Shown piece after piece: positions 40,501 through 52,244 of a stretch of DNA of 64,000 bases; position 1 is the first letter of the stretch; every line of letters starts with the position of its first letter. The notes beneath the pieces are model-generated. The model made no database searches. It saw nothing but the letters and a program-made list of their open reading frames with translations, and was not told the origin of the DNA. Both the position numbers and the translations under genes were made by a program. Source of the DNA: Amblyornis subalaris (lineage: Eukaryota; Chordata; Aves; Passeriformes; Ptilonorhynchidae); the NCBI GenBank assembly GCA_018881555.1, contig JACAXG010000060.1:3100001-3164000 (forward strand), read 5' to 3'.

Positions 40501-43500
40501 TGTACAGTATCTAGCACAGTAGAATGGTAATAAACAATATTTGTAACACTGTACACAAAAGAACCTCTGAATGTGATTTGTAAAGTGATACTAAAGAGAT
40601 TCAGAAAGGCAAGGATTTCAGGCTGAGGAAAATGTCTCACATGTGAGCAAAGAACAGAGCACGGGATTACAATGGAAAAGAATTGTACTACTTTAACTGC
40701 AGTAGCGACAGCAAACTGCAAAGCACAGAGCACTTTGCTTTACATTCATCAAACCTTTTAGCAGTCAACCTCTTCTACCAACTGTCGGCTGAAGGGATTA
40801 CTCACCTCTGCTCACACACTCCTTTCATGTAATCTCCCCTCTCAGGCACTTTTTACCGTGCAAAATATTTCACAGAGCTGTGCAATTGACAGCATACAAG
40901 TTTGCAGTGAAACATTATTTTTTGGCAGTGCAGAATGTTTCAAAAGGCTATTAAAGCATTTCTTTTTAGTCTCTTAAGTGAGAGCAGACAAACCTTGACA
41001 ACACACTGTCTGATGTAAGAACAGGACACTGAGCCTTACTCCACCTGCACACCCAAGTCACTGTGATATCCAGGGAGCTGTGTTGACATAGAAGACTGTG
41101 CCTTCTGCAGCTCCCCTCAGGCCACAAAATGCCTGACTCAGAATGTGGTCAACTGGGACTGCACTGTCCTTCACCATCATCTGCTCTCCTGCTGCCAGGT
41201 ACTGGGTGCATGCATGGGGGTCATTGTTCCTTTTGTTTCCCCTCTTTTCTACTGCCAAAGAAAATGTCTAATGGATGTCCACAGCAATCAAGGTGTTTGA
41301 GATGTTTTGGGCTTGATATTTGGGCAGATTTTTATACTGCATTGCAACTTCTAGTGTGTCTTTAAAACGTTTCTTATCCAGACAAGAGGCTGCAATGAAT
41401 AAGGAGTTACATGGGGGCAAAGGGGTCTGCTATGACAGCTTAATCAAACTGAAACCTGTCCCTAGCTGCCCTTTCTTCCCAGGAGACCCACAGGGATTAT
41501 GGGTTGGATTTGGTATTTTGTCCATGAATTACTCCCTGGAGACAGCTTAGGGCAGCTTATATGCAGAGTCAGGCCTCCTGTGCCTGCAAGAGCTCGGCCC
41601 CTCTGTGCGTGGGCAGCGAGTGTGATGGGTCACACCGTGAGGGAGGTGCCTCAGCACACACCTGCCTGCCTCCAGTGGGTCACCCAGCCAGCTGGGAACA
41701 CTGCTCATCCCCTCTGCCTCTGTTTTTACAGGAAATAAAAAAGAAAAATATTAAGGTATTTATCTATAAAAACTATACAGGACCAGATTTAGATTTCAGG
41801 TTTGCATTGCCTACAAATTACGGCTAAAAGGGACTATGAGACAGACTGCTCGGTCTGGCACCTTGTCTATATATCACAGGTCACTGAATTTTAACCACTT
41901 TTCCCTGCACTGAACCCAAGATCTTGTGTATTTAAAAGACAGTTCAGCCTTAATCTGGAGCCATCAAAACGTGGAGAATCCATCACACTCATCAGTCATC
42001 CTCTCTGTTAAAAATGTGAGCCTTCTGTCACGTGAATTGCTCTGGCTTTGTTTCCCAGACATTGTTTCTCATTTCATCTTGTTTTGCCAGGGTAAGTAAC
42101 CCTTTATGGCCTGCCATTTTAGCCCTCTAAATTTACTTATAAATTTTAATTAAGATGCTATTCCATATCTTTTCTGACAAGCTAACCTCTGAGTCTCTTC
42201 TTGCAAGGCATTTCCTCCAGCTTGTGAAACATTCTCTAGCTGTTTTCTCCACACTCCAATTTCTAAAACATTAATTTTAAAGCACGGACACTAAAAGTAT
42301 ATGCTTTTTTTTTTGTTTTCTCGCATGTTGAGGTATGAATCATACTCTCCTGTTTCCTCCATTCTTATAACCTGAATTACATATCAGCTTTTCCATTCCT
42401 TCGCTCCAGACAAATGTCAGGCAAATTAGCACAGAAAAACACCACTCGTCCCTTCTCCTTTTGGGGTTACAGGCATAAAAGTAGCCTTTGCCCAGTTTTG
42501 TGAGGAACTTCCAGTATCTGGGAGTTGCTCAGCATTGGTACCAGTGGGCCTGTGATCCCTGTAGCCAGGTCCTTTACAGCCCTGGCCTGTATCTTCCCTG
42601 AAGGTGTGGATAAAAATATTTTTCTCTCTCTTAAAAGTCTCTCAACAATTGCTGTGCTTGCTAATGGAAAGTATTTTCCATCTTCATTTAAAACAAGGAT
42701 ATAAATCATTTGTTTCCAACTGCAAAACAGAAATATTTATCCTACACATCCACCTTTCCCCACCATTGATGATTTCCTCGTCCCACGTAATCACATATCC
42801 CATCACCAGAGGCTCTCTTTTTTCTCTAGGAGCAAACTCTTTTGGTTTTAATTATTTTTTTTCCTGATATCTTTCACTACCCTAAGCAATTTCCTACATT
42901 TCATGCCTCTCAGTTACTCTTTCTTGCAGTCTCTTTCTCTCCCTTTTTTTCCACTTGTTATACACCAGAGAGAAGTGAATAGTTCTACCTATGGCTTTCA
43001 CCCTGCCTCTGATCCAGCATTCGAGGTCTTTAGCATCTTCTGGGGTTTAAAATGTCCAGATACAGGGAATCAGGACTAAAAATAATAATATTCAGTTCAG
43101 TGGACTACAGAGGATATAAATCATATCAGTGACTGGTTACTAATATTCAATTATTTTTGTTATTTAGTTACAATATTGCTTAATGTTTTATAATCATTTA
43201 ATATTGAATAATTTTACACTGCAGATCAGTATTTCAATTTTTCTCCTAGTACTTTCATTTTTCTTGGCTGAACCTTGACTTTGCAAAACAGTTAATTCTA
43301 GCTCAAAATTCCAGTCTGTCACTTTTGGTCACACCCCCTGCTAGTGCCCAATTACCCATGGGCTAGAACAAACTTGCCACCCTTGTTGAAGGGGATAAAA
43401 CCTCCTCAGTTAGCAAAATAAGGCTGTTAATGGCACACCTGTGCAATGAGGCAATGCTCAAGTGAGCGGTGTTTTCCTCCTAGGGCTCTGAGGATGCTGT

Positions 43501-44280
43501 GGAATCAGCGGGGCTCACCACGTGTGTACTTCAGGAGAGAGCCTGCCAGACAGGGCATGGACAGGAGCAAGGCAGCCAGACACACCTGGGCAACCCTGGC
43601 CACGGGCACTGGGCTCCTCCCAGGGCAGAGCAGGGCTGTGAGGAACCGGACCCCAGCCTTGCTGACAGCAGTGCTGGAGCTGACGACATGGGGCTGACAC
43701 AGGTTCCTGGGATGGGTGCAGGGTGGGGCACATAGCCTGCCTGGAAGTCAATTTTAATTTTTTTTTTAACAACAGCTGATTACACTAATTAGCAGAGCAC
43801 TGCTTCCTCGCAGGCTGGATCACAGAGTGGCGAATCACACCAACAACAGTGATGCCGGTGGTGCCGGGGCAAGCTGCACGAGCCAGGGCTGGCGAGCATC
43901 ACAGAGCCTCCTTGGCAACATCCAAACATCGAGTTGCTTAATTTTCACTGGAGTGAGTTAAAAATGGTTTGGTAGATTCCTGGTAGATGAGAGTGTTTAT
44001 CTTTAGCTCGGATGACCAAGCCTCAATGGTCAAGATGCCTTAGCCAAGCTTTCCAAGATAGTGGGGAATCTCAGGCTTGGGGGTTTCGCTTAGAGGCATC
44101 CCTGGTGCTCACTGTTTTCAGAAATTTCTGCTCAGTCACTCCTGTTAGGAAAGGCTGGGGCAGCCAAGCGCTATTTCAGGAATAAACCAGCCTTTACCAT
44201 AACACACGACAGGCAAGCCCTGAGGCCACAGGGCTTTGTTGTGAAATCAGAAATGAAATAGGCAAATTTTAGATTAAATT
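34561..44280. other. Non-coding DNA, no gene recognised
   Basis: No gene or transposon recognised. It contains an A-rich tract at 34574-34592, the 25-bp tandem duplication at 37241-37289 (listed separately), very AT-rich DNA at 43.08-43.25 kb and a GC-richer patch at 43.44-43.74 kb with overlapping frames on both strands. The 156-codon frame at 38799-39269 (-) shows no known domain. Isolated Ns are dense up to 38416 and absent from there to 44895. Confidence 0.5.
37241..37289. repeat. 25-bp imperfect tandem duplication
   Basis: Two adjacent copies of a CTGCTGCTCCTTGCTC-initiated unit, at 37241-37265 and 37266-37289, differ by few bases plus an N at 37283. It looks like a slippage-generated minisatellite seed. 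The N inside the second copy may reflect a polymorphism. Confidence 0.8.
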
Positions 44281-44300
44281 ACAAAACAAAACAAAACAAA
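44281..44300. repeat. (ACAAA)4 microsatellite
   Basis: Four exact pentanucleotide ACAAA units, at the left edge of the AT-rich TAAT-dense block. Confidence 0.9.
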
Positions 44301-44640
44301 TGTACAAACCCCAAATTTCCACAGCAGTAAATTATTCATTCCTTATTTACAAAAGAAGCATTTCTGAAGACTCATGGAGATGATTCTGTTTCAGCATAAT
44401 TTAGTTTAATCAGGCTTTGAATTAATTAACATAATTAGTCACTATGGGGGGATAACAGACTGATTTTATGGAGCCTTTTGTTGTGCTGGTTCAGATCTTA
44501 CAGCTTGATTTAAACATGACTGGAGGGGCTTATTAACATGAGTGATTAATGCTGCATAAAATTGATTACAAACTAATTTTAGCTGCAAAACCACATTTCT
44601 ACTAACTTTCGTCATGAGTAGCTATGGTGACTTCGAACTA
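44301..44640. promoter_or_regulatory. TAAT-rich block, possible conserved enhancer
   Basis: An AT-rich but non-repetitive 340-bp stretch unusually dense in homeodomain-type cores. These include TTAATTAA at 44422-44429, TAATTAG at 44432-44438, GATTAAT at 44544-44550, plus further TAAT/ATTA cores on both strands. Long AT-rich segments with clustered TAATTA cores are typical of vertebrate conserved non-coding developmental enhancers. The assignment is inference from composition and motif density; cross-species conservation is not visible here. It could also be ordinary AT-rich DNA. Confidence 0.25.
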
Positions 44641-44851
44641 AAAGCAGTTTGGCTTAGGTTGAATAGCAGCAGTGGCACTGGTGGCCTGCAGCCCTCGCCA
44701 CCAGGGATGGCAAAATCCACCCTGCCTCACACTGCTAAAAAGCCTTGAGCCAAACTGGGGGTCACTGAGGGAGCAATGTTTTGCCTGCAGATGGAAATAG
44801 AAAAATCCAGCAAATCCTCTTCAGCAATTAAGAAATCAGCGTGTGGCTTTT

Positions 44852-45036
44852 ATCATGGAATCATAAAATGGTTAGGGTTGGAGTAGACCTTAAAGNTCAT
44901 CTGGTTCCAACCCCCCTGCCATGGGGACATGGACGCCTCACACTAGACCAGGTTGCTCAGAGCTCTGTCCAACCTGGCCTCGAACACTTCCACATATGGA
45001 GGATCCACAGCTTCTCTGGACAATCTCTTTTATTCA
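44852..45036 (-). mobile_element. CR1 LINE 3' end, antisense orientation
   Basis: The plus strand shows the reverse complement of a CR1 3' UTR. It opens with a degraded copy of the terminal repeat (ATCATGGAATCATAAAATGG), then the block complementary to the CR1 UTR with ACCTTAAAG, TTCCAACCCCCCTGCCATGG and CTAGACCAGGTTGCTC, and then the complement of the ORF2 C-terminus. Only about 185 bp are clearly alignable; similarity may continue weakly to about 45.13 kb. It is heavily 5'-truncated and has accumulated substitutions in the terminal octamers, so it is an immobile fossil. One N lies at 44896. Confidence 0.92.
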
Positions 45037-46309
45037 GTTGACTTCTCTACTTAAGCATCTGTCCACTGCTCATGTTCCTTCCTCTACAACACTAAACACA
45101 GAAAAGCATAGCCTTGAAAATTCCCTCTCTTAACTTTCCTCATAAATGAAGTCAAAAGAATTTCAAGCATTGGCAGGCTGTTGAGCTGTCATGTGAATGT
45201 AAGTGTATGCAGAATGCATTTACATATGTGTGCAATCGTTGGAAAGAATGAGATCCTAACATGGGAAGCCACAATAAGTAGTCCCTGAGCCTACAAAGGG
45301 TCCCAGCCAATGGACCTATGTCAGAAGTAAGAGACTATGCTAATTGTCTGGCACTCTGCATTGATCTTTTAGATTATTTATATTTTTCTATTAATAATAG
45401 TACCATCAAAATACAATAAAAATCTAATTTGAATTATGTGGCCCTGGGTACTGTTAAATAAAGCAGATGTGAAGTTTCTAAACAAGATATCCTTGAGGTT
45501 TGGCTTTGAAAAGAAGGAAGACNTTTCACACAGCCAGTGACATCTAATTTTTTCAAAGGCTTAGCTCGACAGTTCCAAGAAAAACAGTTCTTTCAGATGA
45601 AAGGCTGCACAAAAAGAAATGTCATGTGGAAAGGAGGAGTTTGGATTTGTTTGGGGGTTATTTTCATAAAAAGAAAAAAGTGAGGATTGTGGAAGGAAAC
45701 AAAAAAATCAAACTTAAAAATTAGGAAATATGTAGAATGTCTCCATAATGTCTAGTTAAAATTACCACAAAAATGTATTCATTCATGTCCCTGAAATCAG
45801 CTCCTCCAGCAAATAAGACACTCTTCCTTTTCCAATAAATTATTTGTAAGCATGTGACTTTCCAGTCTAGTAAATGAGGTTGGGTTGTTGAGTTGTTGTT
45901 TGACTTTTCTTTTTTTTCTTCCTTTTATGCCAGTTCAAGACAACGGGCCTTGGTGCCACACAATCTGAGTGTAAAGTAGCAGGAGAATTGCCAGCGTTCT
46001 GTGTTGGTAGAGCTTCTGCACAGACACCTGAAACTGTCTACACACAGGAAAGTAAGCGAGGAGTCAGCAAGCTTGTGCACCAACAGGCTCATTTTGGAAG
46101 CTCACCACAGAGTGCTGGGGTCTGGATATCTGCTTCTGGCTGTGGGAATGTGTATACACGTGCGGGGTGCCCAGCTGGGTCACTCACATCAGTACCAACA
46201 GGAAACTCCGTACATTTATTTGTATCGGGGGAGAAGGACGAAGACCAGAAAGGATCAGCTCCCTAAGCACTTGCCAAGCCATCCATGAGTGCCATGTGCT
46301 GTCTGCATT
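45037..46309. other. Non-coding DNA, no gene recognised
   Basis: Mostly AT-rich DNA, with a TTG-rich and then T-rich stretch near 45.88-45.93 kb. A small bulged hairpin lies at 45197-45225 (ATGCA/TGCAT around GAA, flanked by ATGTAA/TTACAT). Two overlapping ~93-codon frames at 45988-46288 show no domain. Confidence 0.45.
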
Positions 46310-46560
46310 TCTCATTAGATCAATTAAAACTAGGGCTGGATGAATATTATTTGCCAAATACATTATTTAGCAAATGTTGATCTTCCTTACTGAATATGCT
46401 ATTTGACTGATCATTTCTGCAGTAGCCTACAAGCTCTAGCACCATTCAAATACTATTAGTTGAATAATTTATGAGATGAACAAAGACAAAACGCATTGAA
46501 TAATTTATTCAAAGAAAAATTGCTTCCAGTATTTGGTTAGTTCTAATTAGATCCTCTTTT
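46310..46560. other. AT-rich block with repeated 12-mer and palindrome
   Basis: The 12-mer TTGAATAATTTA occurs at 46460-46471 and again at 46496-46507. The second copy is part of the palindrome TTGAATAATTTATTCAA (46496-46512; 8-bp arms around one T). Nearby, TTATTTGCCAAATA and TATTTAGCAAAT form similar paired motifs. The pattern may be an old, decayed DNA-transposon end or a conserved non-coding element; neither can be decided from the sequence alone. Confidence 0.25.
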
Positions 46561-49500
46561 TGGGTAGATTACACTCATATATGCACTTGCTTAGGCATAC
46601 ATACACGCAGGCACACATTCACATATGCAGAGAGCCAGACTCAGGATGCACACCAGATTAGCACCACTTTACTTCACTGATTTTCTGCTTGAGGCACAGT
46701 GGCACAGTCCAGATCAGAACAAAGCCTCTTAAATAGACTGAAACAGTGAGTCCAAGTCAGAAATCTTGAGTGTGAAACTGAATTCTCCCTGCAAAATGCA
46801 GGGTGATGTGCAGTGGGTCAGAAAAAGAGGAGCTGACGATTCACCTAGCAGTTGATTTTAGGATAACTTGAGAAGAAGCAAGAACTGCCTCGAGTTGATC
46901 ACGTTTCCCATCTTCGACAGAATGCATGTAAAGAAAGAGGATGTTGAATGCGGTGGTTTGCAAATACGGACTTTCCCATTTCGTACTCAAGTGTGGACCG
47001 AGAGGGAGATCAAAAGGGAAAGATGTCAGGTATTTTGTGGCAACAGGATAAAAGACCCCTGCAGCATGATTTCAGGACTGCTGGAGCAGCAGGCAATCCC
47101 TAACCATCAAGAGGCCCAGACCATGCTCACACACTGCAGAAAGGCTTTTTCCCGCTACCTTCCTGAAGTACTTCCAGATATTTCCTTTCAACTGCAGTTT
47201 TTCTTATCTTTAGGATGTTACACATGAGTTCCCAGGGCAAGGAGAAGCTTCACTGACCACGGTGAGCTGCTAGACAAAGACATACTGGCATCTTCAGTTG
47301 GTTACCTGATTTTTCACAGCTAATTTGGGGGCAGGTATGTCAGGTAAAATGTCAGCTTTAATTCACAGCCCCTTCAAAGCAACTTTCATATGAAGCCATG
47401 TAACCTCTCAGAGTCTGGTACCTCCAGGTCAGGGTTGAGGGCAGCAGAAAGATTTTACTGACAGTGCAGCTGTTTGCACCATAACTAACCACATGGATAA
47501 ACAAAGGGCTATAATTTAACTAAGATAACCTTCGTGATAACCTTACAAATGCTGACATAAACCATATGCACTGCCCAATGCCAGAAAGGCAAAGACAAAC
47601 CTTACATAAACTCACAAACTTCATAAAATTTACATGGTGGCATATCCAGGAGCATTTATAACAGAGAAGAATCCCACATTCAGGCCTAGATTTTAAACCC
47701 CCTGTAGCACAGGGAATAGAAGGTGACATCCAATAACGTGAGATGTGAATCAAATGAGAGAAGTAGCCAAAGCAGACTTGAAGGCATTGTGTACCTCAAA
47801 GAAAAAAGCTTTCCTGTTTGTTGCCTGCATCTGCGATTTAGATAGCTGAACAAGATAAATGCAAGGAAATCAAAACGCAAAGATAAAACGGAAGCCTCTA
47901 ATTGGTCATCCTGAAGGACAAAGCTGCATCTTCCACTGTTAATTTGCTCCCAATTATTTTTTTCTCTTGGTTCTATTTTTGTAGAGCTCCCAGAGCTGTT
48001 CTAATGGTAGAGAAAGAGTAACAGAGATAATTGGGAACATCCTGGATAACCTAATTCCAGCGTCCTTATGGTACTACTAGACACCTAAGGGATGTCTCCA
48101 GGACAATGTCAGCCGGCATGAAAGGCTGCAGCAAAGGCATTAGAGCGAGGTGACTCTCTTTAAAAGCTTGTTGGCACTTCCAGTTAATAAAAGTCACTTG
48201 GGAAGTATTTTCTTTTATGTCTGACAGGCTTCTCTTTTTGCCCTTTATATATGATGTGTTACCATGAGCGCAGTTCATCCGCTGATTAATCATCCTCTCT
48301 GTTCTGTTCATAGTGCATGGATAACATCGTTTTGTACGTAGAACTTAAAGACCTGGATTTCAGGGAATATTAGTGTTCAGAGGCGGGGGTCAGGAATGGA
48401 ACGTTGACACCATAGTTAGGCATCTTGCTTAGGAGTAGGCATATGAGGCTTCTGCTCCTCCTCCAGCACAGGTATGTGAACACAGCAGGAGCATGCGAAT
48501 GAGTGCTGTCATAGCCCAGGGATGCCAGCTGGAGCATCCTGTATCAAAGAGCATGGATAGTGGTGTGGACAGCCACAGGGAAGTGGGTTGTGAGCATTCC
48601 GTAGTTGTCATCTGTTGTGTATCCAGTATCGCTTCATCCCAGTGCATCCTTGGGAGAGGAACAAGACTTCATTTTGCTGGGTGCTTCCAGAAATGCACAT
48701 TGACACAGCTGTGAAATGCCTGGATTTACTTCAGTGTNGGAACATACCAGTAAATAAGAGCAATCTGAGATGAGAAATGGTCGGCCCAGGCTGTACTCAA
48801 AACTATCTCATCAGCGTACTCAGTTCTAAAAAACAGCACCAATAAATTAAAGGAAATAGTATTAATTTTAAATTCCTCACCTGAAAAGCAAATACCAAAG
48901 TCACAGGCTGCTGTCACCTTCAGTACCTGCAGGAACTGGCCATAACAAACATGTTCAGCAATTGTAGGGGCAGGGAAGACTATTTCTTCCAGTATTTACT
49001 GCACCTTCTGGCCAGTGTCCTCTTGCAGCACTGAGCAAGGACAATGCTGTGTCAGCTCCAGGGGAAGATACTCCCTCTTGTCACAGTTTGCTGACCTTGC
49101 TAGGGTACAGCACGTTGCCTGGACCCCTTCTTTAATAAATGTTTTCAATTCTACATACAAGCACGTGTACTTTAGGACATCACTATGTGGAGTGCAGAGT
49201 CAGGTCAGAGCTTGACGTTTGAGTATTTTGTCATAAAGCAAAAGCTCTAAAAATTTTAGGCTTGGATAACTAATCACTGCCCTCTTTTAAAGGAATTTAT
49301 TTAAATGAGCATCAAAATGAAAGTGACAGCAGTGGCAGCAAGTAAATTATTGCTGCCTAATTGGACACAAAGAGAGTTTGGGGCCTGAAATGTCCCTTCA
49401 TGTAGCTTGGCAGAGAAATGAAAAGTGTACTAGACACATGCACATTGACTTTATGAGTCCTTAAATTTCTTGGATTTCAGTTAGTCCCTAAAGTACAAAA

Positions 49501-52244
49501 AGTGTTACATTCTTCCCTGCTTCTGTTCCCATGTTCAGAGGCTCATAAGATTTGCAGCTGGAGACCTTTATTCATCATTTAACTTGAAAACAAACTTGAC
49601 AGGAACTCTTTGTTGAGCTTGTTGAGTTCCTGTTCTGTCCCCCATCCAGGAACATGGCGCCAGCTCAATAATTCTGCTGCTCTGTGTCTCCTAGGCAATC
49701 CTGTTCAATGCTGACCAACTTCTTGTAAAAAGAGCTGCAAAAATGCCAAGTACCAGCTGCTGCGCTTACAAGTGCACCTTGTTCCCTCACACTGAGAGCC
49801 AAAACTTTCACAGGGGATCTTGTATATCCTTACAGAACTGTCCTTCCACTGTCCAGCACAGCCCTTTGATAACATGCTTATCGTATCAAAATCAACAAAA
49901 TAAAAAGCCTTTAATTATTTCACTAGTAGCAAAACTATCTTCAGCTGAGAGGTAGGGAGAGGTTCACCAAAAAATTGTTTGATCCAGGCTACTAATAAAA
50001 TCGAAATTTCCATGGCTTCAAGAATGTGATCCATAATATTTTAGATCACTGTGATTGAATAACCACTTGAGAATAAACTCCCTTAAATTAAAGATTGATG
50101 GTTCTGTACGTCTTAAAGGATTTGGTTCTAATTTCAATTCCTTTCTGTATTTTATTCTGGAGATAATTACCCAAAAGCCTTCAACATATGAAGGTCTGGG
50201 GCTGTCCCCATAAGCGGAGTGTGCACTCAGGAGCTAGAATGGAGGAGCAGCAGGCTGACTGCAATGGCCCAGCTAGATCAGCCCTAGGCAGGGAGTCAGA
50301 GCCCCTTGGGCAGGGACCCTCAGTCTGGCAGGCCTTAGCCTCACCAGGTTACCAGAGTGAACAAGAGCACTCATATGAGTGTCCCCCACCCTTTTTATCC
50401 ACTCTTGCTTAAAGAGTGTCTAATTTTCACAACAAACACTTCACAATAAAAGGTGTGCATTAAAAATGTGGGAAAGGAAAAATATAAATCCAGCCTCTAT
50501 ATTAGATAAGAATATGAGTTCAAAAATCATGAGGATATAGTGGCAGCAAAATTTCTCTTGTGGGATTCAAAACAGCGAAGGTACATATCAGGCTCCGATC
50601 TAAAAAAGCCCTGTGACTGAGTTACATGAAAAAAAGGTTCAATCACAGCAGAAAGTTGACTTAGTTTAACAGAGAAGNTGTCACTTTTAAAGATGTAGAG
50701 AGTTGCAAGATCAGATTTGTCATCAGAAGCCAAACTGGTGAAATTTACCTGGTTTGCTTAGCAAAACAGAATATTAAGCATCATTCCAAAAAGAAGCTTT
50801 AGAGAAATGCATAATCCTATTTCTATGGAGTTTTATTTCAGAAGAGGGCAATTTTGCACGTAATCTGTCTTTTTGCATGAATAAATTTGTTAAGCCTGAG
50901 AAGATGGAGTGCCGTATGCTCCCATAGTCAGATAGCAGCATGTGCAGCTGTGAGATGTGTTATTATGCAGTAGAGATATAGCANGATTACGAGTCTTCTC
51001 AGAAGGGCTGCAAATCCAGTAAGAATAGTAAATTTCAGTCTTTTGTTAACTTCATTTTGGTTGCTGATTTCTCTGGCATTTTAAAATGAAGGGAAGAACC
51101 AGAAGCAATGTGTGATAGAAAGGTCATTCATTCAAAACTGAATTCAACCCCAAAATTCTATTGATGTTGGTGAGTCTGGAGTACACCTCAAATGTAGGAA
51201 ATTCCCTGCACCCACAAAATCAGGTTTTAGGGTGAAGACTGTAGAGCTGAAAAAAGCAAGATAACACACATACTTACTCACTTGAACCTATGAGCTAGCA
51301 CAACAGCTACAATATCTGGGCTGTTTTTCACCACCAGTTTTGCAGGGTACAGGGACTCCTGTATCTGTTTAAACAGAAGTCTGTGACCTGTACCTGACCT
51401 ACCCTCACATTAGCTCCAGCATGCATAGAGAGCGAGTGACCTTCTCTGCTGCTCTAGTGCAAATTGTTAAAGATTGTTGCTGTCTCTCGGGAAGTCTTCA
51501 GGCTTGCTTTGCTGTTCCTAGTGAAATATGCTATGGCTTTACCATTGATCACCAGAGGGCAAAAAGGAAAATTTCCTCCCTCTGGAAAGAACAGCTCTCC
51601 ATCAATTTTTTTTTTTTTTTAGCTATAGGTGTGTGTCCTTTCATCTAATTTACTGAAGTAATTCTGTTTTTCTTTGTAAAATGCTTTCATTCAATAAAAT
51701 TTAGCCCTCTTTCAGCCCCTTTTCTGTTTGCTTGGCCTTGATTTGATTGTTCTGCTGGCTGGCAGCAAGGTCTGAACTCCGTTGCAGTCTCTCCCTGTGC
51801 AGTGAAACATTCAAATATACACTTCCAGGTATTATGGCATAATGCTNCTGGAGCTTGACAAGGACATCCTGTGCCAAGCTGAGGGGCTGAATCAGGTATC
51901 TGTGGGATTTAGCAAGGTTACTTCACCAAAAGCTTTACAGGCAAAGGAGGTATCTCCTAGCCGAGGTAAGCATAGAGAGCAAGATCTGCTCTGAAGATTA
52001 TGAAAATGGTTTTACACACCAGCTTGTGCCCTGCGAGGCAGAGAAGTCCTGGGCCAAGCTAGAGGGTCAGCCAGATCCTGGCCATGACTTGTCTGGGTGC
52101 AGGCACCTTGGGGAAACATGAAGGATGCAAGCAATCCCTGCAGGCAATGTCTCCAGGCTACAACCACAGCGATCACAGGGTTTACTGAGCTGGCGGCTGC
52201 ATCCAAATCATCGTGCATCCAGGCCAGCTGTTGCACCCAGGCCA
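46561..52244. other. Non-coding DNA, no gene recognised
   Basis: A degenerate CA/TA-rich stretch lies at 46.57-46.63 kb and a T15 run at 51606-51620. An AATAAA at 51693-51698 with T/G-rich DNA after it could be a polyadenylation site, but no upstream exon is recognisable. The 119-codon frame at 46868-47227 (+) has no known domain. Confidence 0.45.
51606..51620. repeat. T15 homopolymer
   Basis: Fifteen consecutive T bases. It is not preceded on the minus strand by a recognisable retroposed sequence, so it is scored as simple low-complexity DNA. Confidence 0.9.

Noticed and set aside
43440..43740. Possible CpG island
   Set aside because: The patch is GC-richer, but CpG dinucleotides remain sparse and it is short, so it does not look like a promoter island.
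51693..51698. Polyadenylation signal of a gene
   Set aside because: AATAAA with a T/G-rich follow-up is common in AT-rich DNA, and no upstream terminal exon or coding frame supports it.
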